Assembly (NCBI RefSeq): GCF_030272615.1
Contig: NC_081408.1
Span: 335,452,793-335,516,792, forward strand
From: Cryptomeria japonica
Taxonomy: Eukaryota > Streptophyta > Pinopsida > Cupressales > Cupressaceae
DNA length: 64,000 bases
Direction of reading: 5' to 3'
The translations under genes were made by a program, and so were the position numbers. Under the pieces are notes generated by a model. The model saw nothing but the letters and a program-made list of their open reading frames with translations. It had not been told where the DNA came from and made no database searches. Positions within the stretch are counted from its first letter, which is position 1. The number at the start of each line of letters is the position of its first letter. Below, one piece after another: positions 10,681 to 22,397 of this stretch.

Positions 10681-13571
10681 TTTTCTTGGGTTTTAATTTA
10701 TTTAAATTTTTTTTTTATATTATATATTTTTTAAATATATATATATATATATATGATAAAGTTAGGGATAGATTTAGTTTCAAATCTACCTAAATATGAT
10801 TATATTTTCTTTGCTTTCTAAAATTTTGCAAAAATTAACAAAGTATTGACTGCATGGAAATAGAGGTAAAATTTCTTTTATTTACTTTAAGCAATCTGTT
10901 TTTTTTCCTTTTTTTTTTTTAAATCACTTAAAGCAGTTTTTTTTTTTTTTTAAAACTAACAAATTTAAATAGGGTATATTTTATTTTTACAATCTAATTG
11001 CTAACTTTAGAGATAGCCTATTAAGTCTAGATTTATTTACTGCAAATAAATAAAATGACAGAGTTTAATAAATTTTAACAGCAACTATATTAGACTAGAA
11101 ATCATTTGAAATAATCCTTAGAGATAGACAAATTAAATCTATTTAACCAAAGTTTGTAAATGGAAATAAAAATGCTTACTTTTTCTCCTACTAACATGCA
11201 AGCTTACTATTTCACTCATTTCCATTATTTCATTATGCATAAGGAGTTAAAATGAACTTTTATTTTCAAAGTAACATGCATACAACCATTATTATTTCAA
11301 GAACAATACAAAACTTAAGCCCAACATAAATATTTCATTTATGCAATAATAACTTAATAGAAATAATGCATTTCTTTAAAGCATTTTTAGAATACCATAT
11401 AGTCAATTAACAAAAGGGTGAGATACCCAACTAGTCTCCCATTTCTATTAAATGAGGACTTTAAATAAAATGAGTACATTTCTTTTTCAAAATAAATACA
11501 ACATATAGCTTTTCCTTTACATTGTTGCATCTAAAATATAATATTCTATTTCCTAATATTTTTCTACAAATCAAGTAAAACAAGCAACTCCTAGCTTGTC
11601 TTTTATTTTCTTTTCCAAGCAACCCGCATGCAAATCATAAGGCTATGACCGCGGAGACCTCACCTCCCAGCCTAGGCTTTCTAGAAACCACCCCCAAGCT
11701 TGGAGAACCAAGCCCTAGATAGGTTACACTCAATCAAACACAACAAGCAAGGGAAACACATAGCAAACACTTTCCCAACCAAGGCTAAACTTCATCACAG
11801 AATGTGATGTTTTTGCAAGGGTGGAAGTGGACCAAATACCTTGAGGAGACTGCATGCATGGTAGATCACAAAGCCATCTCATGGAAAACAAAGATATATC
11901 ATAAGTTCATTAACCCCACATCCTTATTCCCCACCAAGACATTCATGCCATACTTTCTCTCTTTATGACCCCCAAATGCATAAACAAGGCTTTGCAGCAA
12001 GGGTCACATATACAAACCCTTGAGATCACTCTCATAATGAGAGCCTCTCACTCTAAGGTTGTCAAACTTCTTCCACCCCCAAGACCATCCTACTCTGCCA
12101 AGAGTAGGAGGCCTTGGTTACTCCCAAATCACAAGAAAATGCATAAAAGAAACAATAGATAGAACACATTATTTTCACAAAGGAAAATACAAGAAAACAA
12201 CTTTTACATACATACAATCTTTCAAACATAAATATACAACGTAAAAAAAAAAAGAGAAGATGAACCAACCTTCAATTTGCCCAAAGGTTTGCTAGAACTA
12301 GTTTGACGATGAGCAATCCAATTCCACAATCCTTTCTTCTACACTTAGCCAAATTTTCTATTCCAAAACTCTTCTTTTCAAAATTGCATGATCTCCAAAT
12401 ATGGAGAGTGGGTGATTACCCACTAAGTCCCTAATCCTTGCCTAAAAAGGCCTCAGTAAGAGTTCTCATTGGTTACTAAAACTGAAAAAAAAAAGTAAGA
12501 AAAAGTGGGGAAAAAAAAAGAATCTCCAATCCAAAGGGAAGGTTATCTAACCTAGATGGAACTTTCTAAATTGAATTTTCGCTCATCTTGGAAATATCAC
12601 TTTTTGAGCTAACTAAACAGTCACATGGGAGTAGTCACATGCCTAAAAATACTCCTAACCCATAGGTATACCCTTTGGACCTTTGGAAAAACCCTAAAAC
12701 TAACCCTAGGAGTCCATTTGACCTCTTAGAAACTCACCTGAAGTTAACCTACGGGTCAAAACTGAGTTGACCACTCCCAAGACTCTCTACCCAAGACAAA
12801 TTTGGGTCCACACTCGAATATTTGAAAGGGCTTTGGTTAAAACAACTCCCTCCAAGAGATAAGTCAAAATTAGAAACACTAATCAGCACATGTGTCAAGT
12901 GACACAATAAAATACCTTACAAAATTACACATGAAAATTGTCTCTTGTTGGATTTAAATAAATCAATAAATAAAATTTAACACACATGCATCATTTACTA
13001 TTACAAATAAAATATGATACATATGGGGTGTTGTCTCTCCAAATAGACAACCCCCGGTTTTATGAACGTACATAGGTCTAGGTTTGGTTCTCCATAATAT
13101 TTTCATGGTTACATGGATAATTTTCCTGTGCATCTCAATTTACACATTAGTAATTCCAAATAACCTCATATAATATTTAAACACATGAATAAGAATACAC
13201 ATCAAACACTCTGCATACAATTTGACATTAACAATTCAATATCTCGTATATCCCAATCTATCCACATAAGAAATTATCATAATCCTCATAATTTTGATCC
13301 ATACATAAGACATGCATCCTATTTCTATCATCATAGTAAGGTCTTGCAAATCCAATAATGACATACATCATCTCAAATTTATCCTATTCTAGAATCATAT
13401 ATGGTTCTATATCCTTAATGCATAGAAATGAATTATCAATATACATCAATGTTATCCAAATCATCGAATCATATAAGTTCTAATTCCATTATGCATAAAA
13501 GTAAAGCATCCATAATAGTCTCAACATGAAAATCATTGAAATGCTAGGATGTGTTGGGGTAGGGTCTCACA

Positions 13572-15620
13572 TACATTAAATTAATTTAGGATGTGCCAAG
13601 GATAGAGTGTGGATAGGTTTGAGGGAGTTCACATTATTGTCATCACCACTGCGACTTAAAAAGTCAAGTTCTAGAAGACTACCTTTCATAAATGTCTCAA
13701 GACTAGGAAGAGTCAAAACATGATTATTAAAGTGCATGTTAATATTTAGTTGACCTAATCCAATATACCTAATTGTAGCATCATTCTCTATGTCAAACTA
13801 GACTTCATATCATGGTTTAACAACAACAAGATTAGTAGACAGATTCTCATCATTTACATTAGATGATTTAGAGTTTGATGCTGAGTAGATATTGTCATAA
13901 ATAGGACTATTGTCAGAGTCATCAGAGTCATTGGATGAATTTTTTGAGTCTTCTTCAAGTGATTGAGTGAATGTATGTATGGTATCAACACCTACATCTT
14001 TAATCCTGCAAGTTCCTTCAAGATTTGGCTCATTTATCATTTTTATCTGACATATCTATTGACATAACCTTGATGGCTCTGTGAGTCCCTGTCGTCTACT
14101 CCATTCAACTTCCTCTAGACTAATGACCGTTTCTTCTTCTGTAGCTTCCAATTCTTCTTGTGTAGTCTCATACCTGATTTGTTCAGTCTTATTAGAGGGG
14201 TATATAATAGATGAAATTTTTCCTGTATTCTTCCTTCTTTCAACCCTTGTTCATAGTCTTCTTGTCTTTTTAGTTTGTTTTCTTGTATCTCCTTTTCTAG
14301 CTTTAAGAACATCGCCTCTTGAGTGTCATCTATGCTATTACTAGACTCGTCTGGAGTTTTTGTAATGGATGTATTGGAGAGGTGGTCTGGACCCCATTCA
14401 TACTCATTTGAGTTAGTTTCTGAATCATCTACTTGTTGCCTACCAGTGTATGTGAATGGAACTTTCAGTGGTGCAAACAATTCTCTGATTCTTTCTACTT
14501 CGTCTCTCATATCTTCTGGAACTTCAACTCCTTGTATTGTTGTAGCTAACACCATCTGAACTTGAGTACTGACTGTTTCTTCTCTCTTGATTTCTAGTTC
14601 CTCTTTTTATTTTCCACACTCTACTTGAGTTTGTTGAGTGTTGACTTCCTGTGATGTTGAAAGCAATATCCTTTTCTTCCACTTAGACTTAGAAGCATGT
14701 TTTTGGTCTGATGTCTTTTTTGGATTGTATCCCATTCCAACTTTATCATTTGTAGATTTTGTTTGTAGCTAAATTGGTTCAATAATATCATCTTGATGTT
14801 TTCCCAAGGGACTAGTACCTAAATATCCCATACATTGGATCATTTTGTAGCTAGGACCATATTAGGTTGGGGAAATCTCACAATGTCGTACTTCCTCATT
14901 TTGATTATCTTCCTTGAAAAGCCACTTAAGAACAAAATCCTCTTCTATTTCATCTGTCAGGGAAGTAGAAGACTGTACAAAAACACCATCATATATGATA
15001 TTCAGAGTTAAAGTCTGTGTTCTCATAGCCTCTAATGGTTTGCCCAACTGTTTCAGTGATGGAGAGAGAGAGACTAATGGAAGCACTGGTTCTATCTTGT
15101 AGCCATCCATGCCAATATTTGCAATCTTCAATTTCTTTCCTAAGTCGTTCATCAGAGATTCTAGACTTTCATCTGTAGAGGTTGTGCTATTATGAGGCAC
15201 AAAGGTATCAACACCTTTTGTCAATGCATTACAAGGGAGATTTGTATCAGCAGGGATACTGACTTCAACTCTATTATAAGGAAATTTCAAGCATTGATGA
15301 TAAGTAGATGGAACTACCTTCATTTCATGAATCCATGGCCTGCCCAGTAAGATATTGTATTACAGAGGAAGATGAAGTACCTGGAAAATGACATCTCTTT
15401 CTACAAGTCCCACCTTGATTGGTAATAATACCAGAACTTTAGAGGTCATTTATTCTTCATCATAGGCTTTAATTGTTATTTTCTTGGTCGGATCAATGAC
15501 ATTTTCAGAAAATCCTAGTTGTGTAAGAAGACCGTAAGTACAAATAATTAACCCTACGCCTCCATCTATCAAAACACGTTTAACTCTATGTTTATGGATC
15601 ATGGCTTCAATGTGCAATGG
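13572..15620 (-). pseudogene. Gypsy aspartic protease and flanking polyprotein
   Basis: The protease cleaves the gag-pol polyprotein. Near 15540-15590 the minus strand encodes RVLIDGGVGLIICTYGLL, the DGG form of the aspartic protease active site seen in Tat/Athila-type elements. It is followed by [18 protein letters not shown] (about 15300-15370), a conserved segment downstream of the protease in this lineage. Further open blocks (14862-15323, 14115-14555, 13810-14040) are acidic and Ser-rich with no domain I recognise; they probably form the long linker before RT. A TAA interrupts the frame just before YNILLG. The solo LTR cuts the gene at 13571. Confidence 0.75.
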
Positions 15621-16739
15621 CTAGTTATGTGGATGATTTAGTGAGTTGTCATCTTCTTCAGAGAAGGTTAGATAGTGAGGTGAAGTCAAATGACCCATCA
15701 TAGATTGAAACTGATCAATATCTAAATCTTTTGGAACATTAGTTGTGAGCAATGCTTTGTCCAGGATCTCTTTGTGAGTAGAAGAGATTTTTAGTAATTC
15801 AAAGATGGATATTTGAGCATTCATTCGTTTCAATTTTTCAACAATGCTATATCTAGAAGATGATGATGAAGTTAGTCGTTTAAATTTTTCAAATATTGAT
15901 TCTTTTTGTTTATTTGACGAGGTTGGTAGGTTTGATGTTGTTTGAGCCAGAGTTGAAGAACTAGCTCCTTGGAGAGTGACTTTCTTTTGAGAACGGGTCA
16001 TAGCATTTGCATGTTGTGATTTATGTTGTTTGTCTTTGATTATAATCACATTGCAATATTCTGGTTGGGAAGACTCAATCATGTTGATCACATTATCATT
16101 GCTAGTATTAGTGTAATTTAATTTGGCACCTCCTTTTATCTTTGAGGAATCACCTTGTTCGTAAATAGGTAAAGGGTCCTTACAAGATTTGTGATCAGCA
16201 TTTGTTGGGTGATTCCTGACAACAATTTTACTAGCATCTATGAGATCTTGAATCTCATGCTTGAGCTTCATGCAGTTGTTTGTGTTATGACCTTTGTTTC
16301 GATGGTAATCATAGTATTCATTTTCTCTCCACCATTTTGGTTTGACTTTGGGATCATATGCCATAGAATTGTCTAGTAAGGTTATCAAATCATTTTCCAA
16401 TAAAGTTTTGAAAGCGGATTCGTATGATTCTTCTAGAGGAGTGAATTTGCATCTTGGTTTTGAAAGCCAAGGTTTCTATTTGAACCACTCTTTTACTTTC
16501 TTCGGAGGATTTTTAGCTGCTTTGAGTGCTTGCGTGTCACTAGCCAAGTTAAATATCATGGGCTTCAAGTTGGTTTTAATAGTGTCTACCACTCCGTCAT
16601 TAACAATGTTCTTGTTGTTGTCTTTGCCATATTTCCAATACTTGTTCTTTTCTTTAGAGCTAGATCTTGGTTGTGTTTTTTTCCAAGGTGAGATATCTAC
16701 TTTCTTTATAAGAACATCTTCCATTCAGATAGCATTATC
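15621..16739 (-). pseudogene. Gypsy gag, C-terminal half with zinc-knuckle-like motif
   Basis: A 259-codon frame (15621-16400) contains PKWWRENEYYDYHRNKGH followed by NTNNCMKLKHEIQDLID, the Tat-type single knuckle with its first Cys replaced by Tyr (YDYH...GH...C). Upstream (16476-16724) is a basic segment with MEDVLIKKVD. That segment continues directly from FNKMVDN at the other side of NA2 (about 22900), so gag was one gene before NA2 inserted. A TGA in place of a Trp codon lies just before MEDV. Gag forms the virus-like particle that packages element RNA. Confidence 0.8.
16735..16739. repeat. NA2 target-site duplication, left copy
   Basis: TTATC precedes the NA2 5' LTR and recurs at 22897-22901 directly after the 3' LTR. 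Removing NA2 and one copy rejoins the gypsy gag sequence. Confidence 0.85.
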
Positions 16740-17237
16740 TATTGGCATTGCACACTCTAATGAGAATTTTAGGTGATTGAAGGTATTTCATTGATGGCAA
16801 CCTTGCAACCCTATGGCACCGGTAGGCACCGGCACCGAAAGACTCTACACTGATAGATATTTTATTGGCATTGACAAAGATGATTACCGGCACCCTGGCC
16901 GACATGATTTTGATTATTGTATATTGTATTTAATTGTAATATCTTTTTGTAAGCCGACATGGCATATTGTCATAAGACTCATATATAAGTATGAGATCTT
17001 GTAGATCATTTTAGAGATAGAGATATACATAAATGGTATCAGAGCTTGGTCATAGGTTTGAATCATGCAGGCCACAATGAGTGATACTGGGAGGGGGATT
17101 GTTGGTAGTGGTCCAACATCCCTCGCGAGGATTCATGACATGGTTTAATAGCCTCCTGTGGATTCTATAAGTCTAGTGGTTGTATCGGGTATTGATAGGC
17201 CGATCTTTTGGTACAATGACAACCTTATCTTGTAACA
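16740..17237 (+). repeat. NA2 5' LTR, 498 bp
   Basis: It aligns with 22398-22896 throughout. The first bases are TATTGG where the 3' LTR has TGTTGG, a single change in the canonical TG start. It ends TTGTAACA two bases before the primer site. The LTRs differ by scattered substitutions, so the insertion is not recent. Confidence 0.92.
16980..16996 (+). promoter_or_regulatory. Candidate LTR promoter TATA element
   Basis: CTCATATATAAGTATGAG, kept at 22638-22655 in the 3' LTR, holds a TATATAA box within a short inverted repeat (CTCATA and TATGAG). A degenerate form lies in NA1 near 850-870. Its position in the LTR suits a polymerase II promoter; activity is not shown. Confidence 0.5.
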
Positions 17238-17239
17238 AT

Positions 17240-17251
17240 TGGTATCAGAGC
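17240..17251 (+). other. NA2 primer binding site (initiator-Met tRNA type)
   Basis: TGGTATCAGAGC is the plant initiator-Met tRNA 3' end complement used by copia elements. It follows the LTR with a two-base spacer. Confidence 0.92.
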
Positions 17252-17289
17252 CTGGCCCTCTATTTTCAAAAGCCTAACAGCTTGAGGGA

Positions 17290-18421
17290 GATTCTAACAC
17301 TGGTATAGATAGAAAACTTGAGAAAGAAATTGGAAACAACTCATTCAAATTATGATGCAGAAAAGTTGAAGAATATGAAACTTGAAGATGATTTGAATAC
17401 TGCATAGGAATTCATTCAAGGACTTCAAGAGAATCTCACTATTGCTAGGAACAAAAGAAGAGAACTTCATGAGAAGATACAAAGTGATGACGATGAAAAG
17501 GATACTCTTAATGACCTTGTGTACAAGTTGAGACAAGAAAACAATGCTATGAGGAATGAGATGCAAGATATGACTATGAGGTTTTGTAAAGACATTGAAG
17601 ATAGAAAGAAGAATGAAGATGACTTGATCAGAAGATTAAATGATGTTGTAAATGAAAATACAAGACTTAGTCATGAAAATGATATGTTGAAGACAGATTT
17701 GATGCACACACAAAATGACAAAACTGAACTTATGAGACAGAAGGGAATCTTGAAAAATGAGTTGGCTACTACAAATCAACACAAAGTGAAATTCAAGAAA
17801 AGTTCAGAGGAACATGATAACATGCTAAAAAATTAGAAACCCAATGGAGATACTAATTGACTTGGCTTTGAAGTTGGTGAAAGCTCCGGTACTACAAACA
17901 ATCATGATCATAGTAAACTGGTAAGACAACCTAATGCCTACAAATTTAATGGGAAATGCTTTAACTATAACAAGTATGGTCATAGAGAAAATCAGTGTAG
18001 ATCTAGAAACTATCAGAGCACTAATGCACCCTCTGGTCAATGTTCCAAATGCAACAAAATTGGTCATAATTTAGAAAATTACAGAATGAATGTAAGATGT
18101 TATGTTTTTAGAAGATTTGGACACTTATCTAATCAATGCAGAACATTTAAAGGCATAGGATATGGAAAAGCTATTCAGAAAAACAATGTGACTTGTTATG
18201 CTTGTAACAAAATTGGACATATTGCAAAATTTTGTAGAAGTAAGGCATCACTGAAAAATAACAAAGGACCCAGTTTGAAAGGTAAAGAGAAGGTTGAAGA
18301 GGTGAAGCAAGAATTTTCAAAACAATGGATTAGAAAGGCAGATCAGAATGTTGATGAGACTATTCCTTCACCAGTAGAAGAGAGTATCACTCCACTAGCA
18401 AGCGATTCTTCATCTAACTAA
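17290..18421 (+). pseudogene. NA2 ORF1: coiled coil plus tandem zinc knuckles (gag-like)
   Basis: One frame runs from about 17290 to a TAA at 18419, broken only by TAG at about 17406 and 17834 and TGA at 17858. The N-terminal part is highly charged with heptad-like Leu spacing (for example LRQENNAMRNEMQDMTMR). The C-terminal part has four CCHC-type knuckles: CFNYNKYGHRENQC, CSKCNKIGHNLENY, CYVFRRFGHLSNQC and an intact CYACNKIGHIAKFC. Knuckles of this kind bind RNA in retroelement gag. NA3 has the same protein. I do not see a canonical copia gag domain, so 'gag-like' rests on the knuckles and position. Confidence 0.75.
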
Positions 18422-18722
18422 AAAGAAACCTTTTTGGGGTATGGCAACAAATTGAAAATCATGCTAGTTTACCCTCAGTTGATGGTAAGAAGATGAATTG
18501 CTTCTTTACTAGCAGATGTGTTAAGTTTTACTTAACTAGCAGGCATTTAATGTGGTAGTTAAAGGAAAAGACATTATAAAGCAAGTGTTTTTCACTCTTT
18601 TTCACTCACTGAGCATTCAAATTTCCTAAGAGCACAAAAACCTAAGTGAAGGCATCCATAGCGAGAAGTAAAGAAAAATCTTTCAAGCAATCTAACCTAA
18701 AGGCAGATTAAGGTATTTATCA

Positions 18723-19823
18723 ATGGCTTTCTCCTCTGCTCTTGAATTCATTGCAAACCCTACTGTGATTGAAGTGGTTAAATGTCTTAGGCCTGTATTC
18801 AAGATCATACCCAAAGTAGCAAAGCAGGATGATACCCTAGGTGCATTCTCTAAAATACCTAAAGGAGTTGCTTATGCAGAAGACCCTAGGATATACATAC
18901 ATTGTCATATTGAGGAACTAGGTGCTGATGAAATCATGAACATGTATAGGACTGTCATTTGTGATGAGAATGGTGTTGTGAAACCGGAACACAAGATAAT
19001 TGAAACCCTAGGTTTTGTGGAAATACTTAGTATTCTGGATTTTCCTAAGGAAGTTGTGAGAATTGTGCTAAGTAGAGTGCATGGAGAATTCTTTTGGCTT
19101 GACTCTATCCACAAGATCACAAGAGAAGTAGTTAGGGCAGTGATTGGCTTACCTTCCACTGGTAGCAGGCCTGACAAAACTAAGAAAGTTTCAAACAACA
19201 CCGTGATGACCCTAACCGGTGCAACCCATGACAGCAGATCCTTGAGAGTCAATGTTGTGAAATACATAAATGCCAGATTCATTAACATGATACTAGCATA
19301 CAAAACTACACATGCCAACATATTGAACTTTGTTTCTAGTTTATGTATCAAGAGAGCTTATGACATGGTGAACAATAATACTAAGATAGACATATGTGAA
19401 TGGTTGAAAGATGAATTAATTGACAACTTAAAGAAAATTAAGGGTGATAAGAAAGGTACTTTCAGATTTGGTAATCTACTTGTGTGCCTAATACTATATA
19501 TTGCAAAGGAAGTTCCCAGTATAGGCAAGAAAGAATTTGGTTTTGACATACCAGTAAGTAAACAACTATTGGGTATCTTTACTGGCATGGGAATAGATAG
19601 GGAAAACAACATAATTGAATATTTCCAAGCATTTAAGGCTAGAATGAAAACAAGGGAAAGGCTACCTCAGAACGTAGTTGACAAATATCAGAAAGAAATA
19701 TGTTTTGTTATTAAGAAAGATAAAATTTGGATGGAAGAAGTGGTTCCAAGAATTGTTTGGGTAATAGAAATGGGTTATGAGGCTAATGTAAACATAATTG
19801 AGACATGCCAAAGCCCTGCTTGA
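18723..19823 (+). CDS. NA2 ORF2, N-terminal domain of unknown function
   Basis: A 366-codon intact frame starting ATG at 18723, 0.3 kb after ORF1. Notable segments are WLDSIHKITREVVRAVIGLP (residues 125-144), LTGATHDSRSLR (164-175), ICEWLKDELIDNLKKIKG (224-241) and FRFGNLLVCLILYI (247-260). NA3 keeps the same landmarks (WLDWPYKITKEV, LTGATFDNRSMR, LCQWMCDELI). No signal peptide, enzyme motif or known catalytic residue is visible. The frame appears truncated: a frameshift near 19800 leads into a frame that continues the protein to 22172, so the ancestral product was over 1,100 residues. It may belong to the 'putative plant transposon protein' type of domain, which I cannot confirm. Confidence 0.7.
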   Translation: MAFSSALEFIANPTVIEVVKCLRPVFKIIPKVAKQDDTLGAFSKIPKGVAYAEDPRIYIHCHIEELGADEIMNMYRTVICDENGVVKPEHKIIETLGFVEILSILDFPKEVVRIVLSRVHGEFFWLDSIHKITREVVRAVIGLPSTGSRPDKTKKVSNNTVMTLTGATHDSRSLRVNVVKYINARFINMILAYKTTHANILNFVSSLCIKRAYDMVNNNTKIDICEWLKDELIDNLKKIKGDKKGTFRFGNLLVCLILYIAKEVPSIGKKEFGFDIPVSKQLLGIFTGMGIDRENNIIEYFQAFKARMKTRERLPQNVVDKYQKEICFVIKKDKIWMEEVVPRIVWVIEMGYEANVNIIETCQSPA

Positions 19824-22172
19824 AGCCCCTAAAGAACTTGAATAGAAAATATTTGGTAATGTTGGAACCATTGAAAGCATAGTACAAACACTTAAACGAA
19901 GCAAGAAAAGAGAGAAACATATCAGGAAAGCAACAAAACAGGCCAAAGAGCTCAAGGAAAACATATTAAATATCACTGGTATTAAGGAAAGTGACTTGGA
20001 AGGGATACAATTGGAAGCTCACCTTTCACCGGTTGGAACTTCATCTAACAGTGAAATCCTAGATGAGTTTAAGAGAGTAGAAAGAAAAAGAAAACCTTCA
20101 CCGTTAACCCCTCCTGCACCAAAGAAAGCAAGAAAGAAACAACAGGCAATAAGGCCTCCAACAAAGAAAATGACCCCAAAGAAGAAGGAAAAACAAGTTA
20201 ACCCTCCTCTAGACAATCTTCTAAATGAAATAAAAGATGAAGGAAACTTGTCTAATGTCAGTAAATTATATGATACCTTTACAAATGAAGAAAATGAAAG
20301 CATAGAAAATAGTATCATTCTACACTTAGACATCTATAAGAATTTTTTGATAGAAGTTGTAAATGATTTACCCAGTGACTTGCATAGGAGACTTGATGCA
20401 AAGATATTAGCTATTATGGAATTGGATAAGAAAATAAAAGTAGAAAAATTGCTTGTTGTACATCTAGTAAAATCAGTAGGGGAAATTGATGAGTTGATAA
20501 GTGAGGTTAACTAGACAATATTTTCTAGTGGTCACTGGCATGTAGGTCTAATGGCTAGTAGAGTAAATGAGATCTCTGAAGAGACTACAGATAAATGGGA
20601 TATTTTCTTTGTGGAGAAAGAAAAGGAAGAAGATCTTAAAAGACCCAAAACTTTCAAACTTTACCAAAAGGATAAGGACAAAGGTAAAGGCAAGGTAGGT
20701 GGACCTCCAAGCATAAAAGTGATAGACAATTTGCCCCCACCTCCTTCTGATACTCCACTAGTACAAACTGTTGATACACCACCGCCTACTAAAAATGTTG
20801 AGAGTATGGAAACAACACATGAGGATACAAATCTTGATTCTTAAGTTTTATACATAATGAATATTGATACACAAGAGGTAAATATTGTGGTTGACAAGGA
20901 AACCACTGGTGAGAAGAAAGATGTGGCTACTGAGCCACTAGCTAACAATATTGTAGTTGAAACACAAACTGAACAATCAATTGATCCCCTGGCTTCTAGA
21001 ATGGTGACTAATACAAACATTGAAAAACCTATAGAGTTAGAGAAACTGACTGATAACAACATAGTGAAACTAGTAGAGATACCGGTAGTGGACAGAATAG
21101 AGGTGCATATTGAGAAACCGACAGTGAATACTGAGACTTCATTAGAGAAACTGAGAGTAGAGAGCACAGAGAAACAAACTAAGAAACCCACTGAGAAACA
21201 GGAAGAGAAAAAGGTTGAGGTACAGGTTCATACAGAGACAGTGCCACCAACAACTGCTGAGAAACCTAAGCCTTTGGTAGTTGAAATGCAGACACAAACT
21301 GACCTACTAGAGGTCAATACAAGAAAAGAGGTCACTCACATTGACAGAATGCAGATTGTGAAGGTAGTTGGACAATCATATGGTTCTTCCATAACAAAAT
21401 TCAGACTGACCAATGTGACATAGGTAATTTTGGATTCCATTAAGAAAATAACAAATTGTAATGCACTTGCATACAAAGCTATTGATGATACCATCCCTAT
21501 TTTAAAATTGATTGCACCCAAGTGCAATGTGGAAAATAAAGATTCTTTAAGTCAACTAGACACATTGTCTAAGTATATCACCGACAACTTATTGACAGTT
21601 GATCAGATTAATGAGGAGACATTTAAAGAGAAAATGAATAAGGAAAAAGAGAAATTATTTGATGAGACAATAAAGAAGTGCATGGGACACATTGATACCC
21701 TATTACCGACACTAAGCAAAACAATAATGGAATTTAAGGAGTTGTACAAAGACACATGTAAAACTAATATTTTGACAGTGGATATAGACAAGGAGATCAA
21801 AAAGTGCAGAAAGAAATAAGTGATATAGATGACAACATCATTGGTTCCTCCGAACCCATATCAGCTATAGAACAGGAAATAGCAAGTTTTGAGGAGAAAA
21901 TTGAAAAATTGGAAAAAGAGAAGGAAAGAATAAAATTTAAGGCAAAAGAGCTTAAATGTAGACTTGGTCCTACACTTGATAGCCTCATCTCTTTGAGAAA
22001 AGAGATCTCAGAGGAACTTGTTCTAGGACTAAAGACATCAAAAGAGAAAATGCACACCCTCACTAGTACAATTCAAAGAACAGAGACAACATTGAAGGAC
22101 AGTGACAGGTTCACTCACAACCTGGATTTTGTATTAGCAGAACTTTTTCAAATTGTAACCAACCGGTTATAG
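19824..22172 (+). pseudogene. NA2 ORF2, central and C-terminal part
   Basis: After the frameshift the +1 frame stays open to 21819 apart from TAG at about 19860, 20513 and 21421 and TAA at 20842. A second frameshift near 21800 leads into the last 122 codons (21804-22172). The order is a basic hinge (KRKPSPLTPPAPKKARKKQQ), a Glu-rich segment, a Pro-rich segment, repeated Glu/Lys/Thr words such as EKPTEKQEEKKVEVQ, then a C-terminal coiled coil shared with NA1. The composition suggests a flexible scaffold-like protein. No polymerase, integrase or protease motif is present. Confidence 0.7.
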
Positions 22173-22224
22173 GGTTCTAGCTGATAGCTACACTCAGTTG
22201 ACATTTTAATAGCCTTTGTCATTG

Positions 22225-22235
22225 ATGTCAAAGGG
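22225..22235 (+). other. Secondary polypurine tract of NA2
   Basis: AAAGGGGGAG follows TTGTCATTGATGTC about 155 bp before the main tract, as in NA1 and NA3. Confidence 0.6.
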
Positions 22236-22384
22236 GGAGTAGTAGAGATGAGAAAAATGATTGATAGAAGAGATCATCTTCTCAGGGGGAGCATACAGTT
22301 TTGGCATAGTTTTTGGTAAGATTTTTTTGACTTCAATTTTTGGATACAATTTTGAATTTTTCTCATGAGCGTTGCCATCAATGC

Positions 22385-22396
22385 CAAAGGGGGAGA
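22385..22396 (+). other. Main polypurine tract of NA2
   Basis: AAAGGGGGAGA, preceded by CATCAATGCC, lies directly before the 3' LTR start at 22398. Confidence 0.88.
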
Positions 22397-22397
22397 T

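Larger units (their letters stand above)
9405..13571. mobile_element. Solo LTR, about 4.2 kb, inserted in the gypsy polyprotein
   Basis: The segment begins TGTCATGCCC and ends GGTCTCACA (TG...CA). Its flanks are TACAG on the left (9400-9404) and TACAT on the right, close to a 5 bp target duplication. It lies between the protease-side and RT-side parts of the gypsy polyprotein. I find no gag or pol in it and no internal pair of long repeats, so a solo LTR left by recombination is the simplest reading. Both strands read TG...CA, so orientation is not decided. It contains an AT/CA microsatellite with a large hairpin, a GC-rich island and a 17-base G run. Confidence 0.6.

Noticed and set aside
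10355-10793. Overlapping open frames of 69-124 codons in the GC-rich part of the solo LTR
   Set aside because: Three frames on both strands are open at once because of base composition. The products are low-complexity Gly, Pro and Arg strings with no domain.
14081-14559. Plus-strand open frames of 87 and 78 codons
   Set aside because: They lie opposite the gypsy polyprotein on the minus strand and look like shadows of it.
16342-16776. Plus-strand open frame of 144 codons
   Set aside because: It crosses the gypsy-NA2 junction and is antisense to the gypsy gag gene, so it cannot be an evolved gene.
17240-17251. Met-tRNA-like sequence considered as a tRNA gene
   Set aside because: Only the 12 bases complementary to the tRNA 3' end are present, directly after an LTR. 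No cloverleaf can be formed, so this is a primer binding site.
18905-19612. Antisense open frames of 148 and 84 codons opposite NA2 ORF2
   Set aside because: They mirror the coding frame on the + strand, which is conserved in NA3. The antisense products have no similarity to anything I recognise.
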